64,000 nt of DNA from Entoloma clypeatum. Its lineage: Eukaryota > Basidiomycota > Agaricomycetes > Agaricales > Entolomataceae. The position numbers and the translations under genes were made by a program. The notes beneath the pieces were generated by a model. The model searched no databases. It had not been told where the DNA came from and saw only the letters and a list, made by a program, of their open reading frames with translations. Below, in pieces: positions 56,657-64,000 of this stretch. The DNA lies in assembly GCA_963565915.1 (NCBI GenBank), contig OY751486.1:868001-932000 (forward strand). Reading direction: 5' to 3'. Position 1 is the stretch's first letter. Every line of letters begins with the position of its first letter.

Positions 56657-57110
56657 ATGCCTTACAAGCTCCCCCTTGAACACCCCGACTATCCATATCG
56701 CGTGAGTACCCCGGTATTGAAATACACATGTATCTACTTACATCAAACGAAGGTGAACGACGAAGTCGGCATTTGGATGGGACGGTATTATCGAACCGCA
56801 ATTTTTTTGGGATACGAAAGGGGAAGGAGAACGATCTGCAGAAAGGTAAGTCGTCGCCACATCTCGTGAAATTTCTGGCACTCATTGGCAATGTTTGTTT
56901 ACAGCGCCGGACTATTCTCATTGGGGGGCGGGTTCGGCTGCGTGGATATAGGGGCTGGCGCCCTTATACCACAACTTACAGTCTGCGTGTCATGGGAAGA
57001 AAAAAGAGGTATGCCATTTACATCTACCTTGATGAATCGTGCGCTAACAATCTCTCAGGTGTTATTTTGATCATTAAAAGTGTATTAGTTTATAAGTAGA
57101 TATTGGATCA
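56657..57110 (+). CDS. Hypothetical small gene with short introns
   Basis: ATG 56657 (MPYKLPLEHPDYPYR) is followed by GTGAGT and an acceptor at about 56751, giving VNDEVGIWMGRYYRTAIFLG. Then GTAAGT..TTACAG (about 56846-56904) leads to RRTILIGGRVRLRGYRGWRP. The start context and spacing resemble a real gene, but the peptide has no known motif and the end is not fixed. Confidence 0.35.
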
Positions 57111-58600
57111 TCGACGAGCATTTTACTGATCCCTCAAATCTAAACGCAGGGAAGGAGGATGAATATGAGATAGCCAGATTAACATCAAACTTCGAAGCAC
57201 CAGGGCATGGGTTCCCGGTGGGTAATTTGATATAGAACTACTCTTTGTCGGGGCTAACAATCCACCTTGCTACGCCGTAGTTGGTCTACCTGACATTGAC
57301 TCAAACTCCCTCAAGTGTGGTCAAAGACGGCACGGTCGTGCCGGTGAGTCGTCGTTACCCCAGCATCAACGGACAGTATCGATAATTCTTTCCTGAGGTG
57401 GCGGTTCTGCTCGCCACCTTAACTGGAGCTTTTCTGAGCACGGACCCGCACCTCAAATTACTCGTTTTCCCGCCTCTTCTGTATGGTGCATCACCGCATC
57501 TCCCTCGTCGTTTTGGCGAGGTGCTGTTTTGGTTTGGCTCCGAGAATCGCGTCGCCGAAACTGCGTAATTCCAGGCTCTATCTTCCGATTTCCCAACCTC
57601 TACAATCAAGGTAGCTTCCTTGCCTCACTCATCTAGTTTACATCACTCATTCGTACGTTCGTAGTTACAACCATTAAGCCGCACATCTTCCAATCAGGAC
57701 GCATTGATATTATTGCGGTGAAAAAAAAAATGCTGGAGCATTACCATGGCTGGTTCCTTTTCTGTCCTTACTCTTCTTCTGTCCTCGCTCTGAAACCCTC
57801 GATGGAGGCCGTGTTTTCAGATTCTGGCGAGAACCAGTCGAGGACCCCTCAAACAGTACCCACAATGTCTTTTCTTTGTCGGCGATAAGATCGATAAGAC
57901 TTCGAATCGGATAATCAAAGTTGACTGACTTGGAACATCTGCCCTAACCCACCGCTCTTGGCGACCGCAGGCTATCCCAGCAGTCTTCGTTTCCCAGTCG
58001 CGAACATCGTTACGTGACTATTAAACTTGATTTGGGGTAAAGTTGGGGTGGTACCAGTTGTGCCGGACGGTGTTGTGTCTTGGATTTGGTATTGACTTCA
58101 TGGATCTGAAGATTTTAAATCTGTTAAATCATTGGACAACACCTAGGTTAATTCGTTCAGCTGAAAAAGCCTTATCATCAGTTTGATCATCGATCATCAT
58201 GTAAGTGGTTACAGAGTAGTTTACATCCAAGCCATAACAGAGTTTATCGATCCTCGTGGTGATCTATGGCTGATCAGCTCTTGACGCGACGAACACAAAA
58301 CAAGACCCCTACCTTATCAAATTGGACGCGTTCCTTGCGCCTATGGTGAGAAAATGTCAGCTCCAGTGGGATCTACGATGCATTCAGTCTTCCTTAATTT
58401 GAGCTTGAAGCTTGAAGTATGACAGATTACTACAATTAGTGACTAGGAAGCAGCCTGAACGTGTTGAATTTCTAAGTCCAAATAATTCTCATTACAAAGA
58501 AAATGTCACGTTACCATTGTTTGTTACTTACATTATTTTGCATTCCAACCACGTCTCGTTGGTGCGAGATCCCTCTTGACCTCTCCAATATCTTCTCATA
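57111..58600. other. No recognisable gene
   Basis: Mixed composition, broken short frames on both strands; 58140-58600 is AT-rich and probably holds the promoter of the next gene. Confidence 0.4.
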
Positions 58601-60866
58601 ATGTCACGCAGTCGACATGGTGATTCGCTCTCACCAAGTCTCGACGGGTACCCCTCGGACAGATACGATTCCCGGTCTCGTTCTCCTTCACAATCTCGGC
58701 GTCGTTCATCTAGGTCCCCGGTAAGTCTTTCTCTGCATTACCGTTTCACTCTTCAGTGTACTAGTCAATATGCTGTTTTCAACAGAAGTCACGCCCGCGC
58801 TATTCCCCTTCATACAAGCGCGGAAGAAAGCGGTCCCCCTCAAGACCCTCGCTCACCGAGTCCTATTATCGAACCCAGCCTGAGTATGATTCGAGTGGTT
58901 CCTCACTGCCCCAGGGAAAGGTTTGTCGTCGGCAGAATCCTCTAATTAGATCGTCTCAATCCTGTTTTACAGAAGCGCTGGCGGACCTCTGAATTGGATA
59001 AAATTGCAGATCTACGACGGAAGATGCGAGCTCTCGAGGATGAGAATCAAGACTTGCGCATACGACTTGATACTGCACAGTAAGCTTCTTATTTCTAAAG
59101 AGATGAACCACCGTATACGTCACTAACAAATTCGTCATCTCAGAAATTGTTTCTCCCTGTTGGGTCATGGCTTTTCGACTCGTAACACATCCGCTGAACT
59201 CCTTTCGCCGAGTCTAGCTCCTCAGGGGAATTCAGCTCTGGGCTTGGTCCTTCCGGCTCCTTCCTTGATTGATGACGAACGGGACTACGCCGCCGAACAC
59301 CTTCCTCTCTCACAGGGGGACTACCTCAACGTCCCAAGCTGGATCAAGTCCAACACAGGCAACCCCGGAAAGCCCCAATCCAAGTGTGTGACCGACGTCT
59401 CTGACAGCACCACCGTTGTCTCCGATGGCACCACCGCCCCCGCCAGGAAGTACAAAACCATGTGCTACATTGAGGACGAACACGGACAGACCGTCAGTGA
59501 CCAGCGTATATCTGGGTTGCGAGACTATGCACGAGGAGTCTTTGACGACATTGCCAAACACCGAGGTGACGCCGCACCAAGCTGGACCAAGAATACGGCC
59601 CATGACATGGATTACTTCCGGTACAGGATGTATTGTCGGTATCCGGAACTTCGACTCTGTCATGAGAATTGGAAGGTCAAACACATTGCTGTCGAGCTGT
59701 ACCCTGACTGGCACAGGGGATACCAATCGCAGAAGCAGAAAGAGCCTGTGCAGCAGCCGCGGCGGCGGCGGCACGCTGGGCAGGAAGTTGCTGGCCCAGT
59801 CCCGTCGCCTTTGCTGCCAACCATCGAATTGAGTGATGCCCTGCCGACACCTTTGCTCCCTCCTCTTACCCTGGATGCTGACGTTGAGATGCTATCCTCA
59901 CATACACTGGATGCCACCAGTGACATACCACCGGCTCCAGCAGTTGGGATTCCGAAATTCATACTCACTGCTATTGATACAGATGATGATGGCATGGACA
60001 TCGATGCAGCAGACCCGCTGATCCGCCCACCCCCGCCATCAATTCCAGCACAGTCGCCATCCATTGGCGTTACAATTTCTCAGCCGAAACCTGTCATCCA
60101 CATCTCGACGAAGTCCCTGAAGGGCGCACTTGGACACGTCTCGGCTCCTCCTATCCCAGACCCTGTGGAAACGGAGTCCGCTGCGGCGCCTCAAGAGGTG
60201 CAGCCTCCTACGCCCCCTGTTGTGGCGACCCCAGCTTCTGCAGACCCACCTCAACTGGCCGACAATTCAAACCCTCTACCCGAACAGACCGTCAACATCA
60301 CCATGAATGCCCTACCCGAACAGCCCAACGGCACGAACACCACACCCGAACCAGTTGACCTACAAGTACAAGGTCCAGATAAGCCCGCGTCCGCAGATGG
60401 CACTAGTAACCACAAAGTCTCAGTTCCCAAGCCAAAGGGGTCAAGCAAAATGCGCCCGGGAAGGGCTAAGAATGCAAGGTGAGCCATACTCTTGTATGTG
60501 TGCGCTCCGTTGGCTCTGATCACTCCACAGAAACCTTTGTGCAGAGTACTGGTGTATGCAAACAGTTAACGGGACGACAGCAGAGTTTAAGGCCTATTGG
60601 GATGGCCTCGGCAAGGACGGACAAAAGGTATGAACACATTCATATTCTATTGAAGTTCACGTGCTCAACAACGTTCATATAGAGTTGGGCAGACAAATTA
60701 GTTACACCTGACTCGGAAGTGGACGCTATGCAAGCTGGTGCTGCCACAGAACCAACGAGGATCTCTGCACGAGCGAAGGCAAGTCATGTATTTGTCCATA
60801 CAATGTGCATGATCCTAACACATTTTCTTCTTTGTTCGGGATGATTAGACTGCCAGGGGCTCCTGA
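58601..60866 (+). CDS. Hypothetical RS-rich / acidic-proline-rich protein, 7 exons, intact
   Basis: Exons 58601-58720, 58786-58920, 58973-59079, 59144-60478, 60531-60627, 60683-60778 and 60849-60866 give 635 aa plus TGA with all phases consistent. The N-terminus is Arg/Ser-rich (YDSRSRSPSQSRRRSSRSP), followed by a short coiled coil (KIADLRRKMRALEDENQDLR). The middle has a conserved-looking globular part (KYKTMCYIEDEHGQ, AHDMDYFRYRMYCRYPELR, ENWKVKHIAVELYPDWHRG), then a long Pro/acidic linker. The C-terminal block (RNLCAEYWCMQ, TTAEFKAYWDGLGKDGQKSW) has the spacing of part of an HMG-box, but weakly. The last intron (60779-60848) is GC-AG with GCAAGT as donor. A nuclear role is an inference from the RS and basic segments; no function is assigned. 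Confidence 0.72.
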
Positions 60867-62640
60867 AGGCCTGAATTGCGATGCCAACATGTCGGACAGC
60901 CACCGGCGATCCATTCTGTCCCCCTGGTCTAGCTAGATCTCGTTTCTTTTTTCTCCCCCATCGTCTTACAACACATTCTGCTCTGTCCTCCCACCCACGT
61001 GCACAATTTGTGCATATGCCTTATGACTAGAATAATTTGCTACGACTTTGAAATGAAAATATCATGGTTTGATGAAGTATGAATTAGAAAACATAAACCC
61101 CAGAAAATTCCAGAAAAACCACAATCCAACCGACGACATCTGGGAACAGTGGGGAATAAACGAAACAAATGAGTGACAACATGGGAATATCGGGGGAATT
61201 CCGATAGCCAAACTGGGCAGGTATGGTAAAATTGGGAACGGTAGGGAAGTTGGTCAGGGACGAGCGGGAAAAAGCTGGAACCAATGGGAATAAGCCGGCG
61301 AATATCCTGAGGATGCCCGAAAATTTCAGGGGAAAATAGAGCCCCATTGGGGCAAGCGTGTCTGGCTCGCTTGTGCTACGTGAAATTTTGAAAATTTGGT
61401 CACTGGGTTTTTCCCCATTTTTTCCGACTTTCGGTCCGGCATAGTGGGGTTTTTCGGGTCCACCCAATCAACCCAGGAAAAGCCAGCTGTGACCCTATCA
61501 GACCCTGATTTTTCCAGGCATAACCAGATCCGATTTTGACTGGGGTTGGTGTTTAGCATCGCTAACACTTCAGATGCTATGCCAACTCCCAGATTACAGC
61601 GCTTTCATGCTATGATACTATAGGACTACATCTTACTACATCTTGCTACAGCTCCAAGTTGTGCTGCTATGAGATGCTATGGCACTACACCACACTACAA
61701 GTTTAGGAGTGTTTGGTACAGTTTGCTATAAGCCCAAATCAGGGTTTGCTGATGTGCATGGCTTCTAGACCGAGCGACGGCCCATGGAACATGGGGCCAC
61801 ATGTGGGGAGGGGAAAAGCGGGGTTTCAACAGGGAGGGCGACGCTTCACAGGTCTCTCATATATTTTGTTTGCCCCCAGTACAACAAGTATCATCCTTCA
61901 AATTTTTTCTTCAAGCACTCACATTGATTTCGAGGTGCGAGCCCGGGCCTCAGGCCCTGGCTTGGGCTTGGCTCAGGGCTTTGAGGGCTCAGGGCCTGGC
62001 TTCGACTTTCTTCAAGCCCGAGCCCTTCAAAGCCGAGCCCAAGCCAAGCCCGGACATCGTTATATGCTATGCGCTACTAATCGTGTATCTACGATAGAGG
62101 GGAAACCTCACTACTAACCTTTGAGAGGTGTTTGCAAGGTGGGGGTTACTCGGTATATTGCACAGAGAATAAGGACAGTCTTATATACTAGTCTACTTAT
62201 TTGTACATTATTTGTATGTCATGGGATTGGGCACATGATGCTATAGATGAAATATCTTTTGGAGTGGAATTCGTTCAACGGACCAAATAACTGTACTTAT
62301 CTTGCTTTCAGCACTTATGTCCTACGTCCAAAATATACATTGAATAAATCTATTTAAAGTTATAATAGAAATAAAGTAGGTAAGCATTCTTCTTCGGGCA
62401 CAGAAAACATGCTGTTCACAGATTAGGGGACAGGTGGGACACTTTCAGACACTTTGCGAGCAAGTTTCTCATCCATAAATAAGGGGTGTTTGTAGTTGTG
62501 TATAGTCTCACCGCAACATATTGAATTATGCCTTTGGGGAATACCTTGACAAGCAAGGTGAAGCTGCTAATAGTCAGTCACAGACAAGTCACATCATCTG
62601 ACATTCTATGACATGAGTTGCCTTTACCTTACACCTAATA
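60867..62640. repeat. Non-coding repeats with a GC-rich fold-back (61930-62055)
   Basis: 61080-61560 is made of short motifs such as GGGGAA and AATTGGG and of oligo-T/oligo-G alternation, with no gene. 61600-61700 has repeated GCTATG and ACTACA words. At about 61946-62055 an imperfect hairpin pairs GGCTTGGGCTTGGCTC with GAGCCCAAGCCAAGCCC. The rest is AT-rich and empty. Confidence 0.45.
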
Positions 62641-62788
62641 TTCTACCCTCTGGTGTGAAGACCTTGTCAGAGGTGACACAGCCCTTCTGACTTTGTTCCT
62701 CACCAAGACAACACCCTCACAGGAAAGACAGAAAGAAAGAGAGTAATTGACACAAAGCATGAAATATGGAACATGAGAGGAATCTACT

Positions 62789-63977
62789 TCATATGCATCT
62801 ACGGCCTTCGTCTTCCTTAAAATTTTTGTTGTACACCGACTCCCAGATGCTTGACAGAACCTGGATATCGTGAGGTGAGGCGGCATGCTTCACAGCATCT
62901 CTTATCAACTCCTCATCTGCTGTGTGCGCGACATTGTTCCCATCCACACGGATATCGGCATACGTGTCCAAAACTTGGTCAAGCGCTTTGATGGTCAGCG
63001 GGCGCAGGAAGACCTGGGATGACTCGACGAACGTCTGCACTTGTACGCGTGAGACGTACTCTGCGCGGAAATCGTGCCAGCGAGCTTTGAGGTTGTTTGG
63101 GTCCCACGCAGCGAGAATCAATCGACGGACTTCGTCGAGCAGGATACGGCGGCGCAGTACACGCAGAGCCTCGAGATTCTGTGTTTGGTTAGATTCATGA
63201 TTCCTGGGAGGAAAAGAATGGAAAACGCACGCCACTAGACGCCTCTCGAAGTTGACGAGTTTCGTTTTCTAGATCAGTGACGCGGATCCTGAGTGTGGCG
63301 TTTTCGTCCCTGAGTGTGGCGTTTTCATCTGTGAGTGTAGCGTTGCTAGCCTCAAGTGCAGCGATCTTGGCGTCTTGTGCCTCAACCCTCTTTTCCAAAC
63401 TCTCGAACATCTGGAGTATCCTGTCCAGATTTTTGACGTCTCGAGGTCTCCAAGGAGGATTCGGAGCTGAGAAGGCGCGTGGGTGCTGAAGCCTGAGGGG
63501 GCGGAAGGATAGGATACATACACATATTCGTAATCCTCTGCACGTGTTCGTTGAGCACCATTTCCTTGACGTGGTTGGTCAAGTACGGCTGATCATTTTG
63601 TATCGGGGGAAAGAGAACCGTGAGCATGGTTTCTGGAGGTAGGCGCTTCAGGACGTCAGCAACTGGCTCGGTGGGTGTCGAATTCGTAACTCCTAGGAAG
63701 ATGATAATCGAGACGGCGAATATCAAAGAGGGAATGACGGACCTGCTATTGTCGCTGTTGGAGAAATAGTTAGTTTAGCCCCAAAGGTGGCATTGATGTG
63801 GTTCTGCAGCTTCAGGCCGAGAGCAGAAACGGCGTCACCCATAGGTGTGTCGTGGTCTTCAACAGTCCCAACGACGAAGGTCGCTTTGTCAATCAAGACT
63901 CCCACGATCACGATGGCTCCAGAATCATTGTTGAGCTTGCTGGTGTTCGACTTGTTTCCAGCCTGAGCTTTGGCCAT
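62789..63977 (-). CDS. Hypothetical coiled-coil protein, 4 exons, intact
   Basis: Exons (minus) 63743-63977, 63522-63692, 63231-63466 and 62789-63178, introns 50, 55, 52 and 50-odd bp, GT-AG, giving 343 aa plus TGA. The N-terminal domain (GAIVIVGVLIDKATFVVGTV, then LKRLPPETMLTVLFPP) has no known match. The middle is a coiled coil (MFESLEKRVEAQDAKIAALE) containing three 18-bp direct repeats that encode ENATLR units. The C-terminal helical part (LRRRILLDEVRRLILAAWDP, WHDFRAEYVSRVQ) is well formed. ATG 63975-63977 is close to the window edge, so a longer 5' part cannot be excluded. Confidence 0.7.
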
Positions 63978-64000
63978 CTCGAGGGGATCAAAGCAAGCAA

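Overview
The window looks like an Agaricomycete-type (mushroom-forming basidiomycete) nuclear genome, in a repeat-rich accessory region. The evidence is many GT-AG introns of about 46-64 bp, basidiomycete-type CACTA-related transposases, a group III (Nik1-type) histidine kinase relic, an F-box gene with a leading coiled coil, and copia, gypsy and LINE elements. Few ordinary intact host genes are visible. I can support two complete spliced hypothetical genes, at 58601-60866 and 62789-63977. Most other coding sequence belongs to mobile elements or to broken host genes.

Layout. 1-9285 is a nest of LTR retrotransposons. A Ty3/gypsy element on the minus strand runs off the left edge. It carries a 368-bp LTR with an 11-nt self-primer-type PBS, and it is split by a solo copia LTR with a 5-bp target duplication. 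It abuts a copia element whose 3' LTR (8975-9285) belongs to the same family as the solo LTR. 10.3-19.5 kb is a graveyard of host-gene relics: a Nik1-like histidine kinase, a DUF6698-like gene, a cysteine-containing hypothetical gene, a KOW/Spt5-like gene and a berberine-bridge-type FAD oxidoreductase. 21057-28449 is an almost perfect 3.54-kb inverted repeat around a run of exactly 200 N. Each arm carries a truncated Sec15 (exocyst) gene copy and a small proline-rich gene.

29601-33907 holds an apparently intact 11-exon Plavaka/CACTA-like transposase gene. 35060-38494 is an F-box-like gene split by a complete Tc1/mariner element with TA duplication (36102-37720). 38.5-43.2 kb is non-coding, with LTR-like direct repeats, a tRNA-like SINE candidate, a 452-bp MITE and a minisatellite. 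43.2-49.6 kb holds two LINEs in head-to-head orientation. 50145-54136 is a Tnp2-type transposase gene split by a 592-bp non-autonomous element whose precise removal restores the frame. 54.1-64 kb holds hypothetical genes and repeats.

How the parts fit together. This is layered transposon history rather than a pathway. Copia, gypsy, Tc1, MULE-like MITE and LINE insertions interrupt one another and host genes. Five independent relics carry a TGA where CGA (Arg) would fit the surrounding frame, which suggests C-to-T decay at CpG. No CRISPR array, bacterial operon, functional tRNA or rRNA gene was seen.
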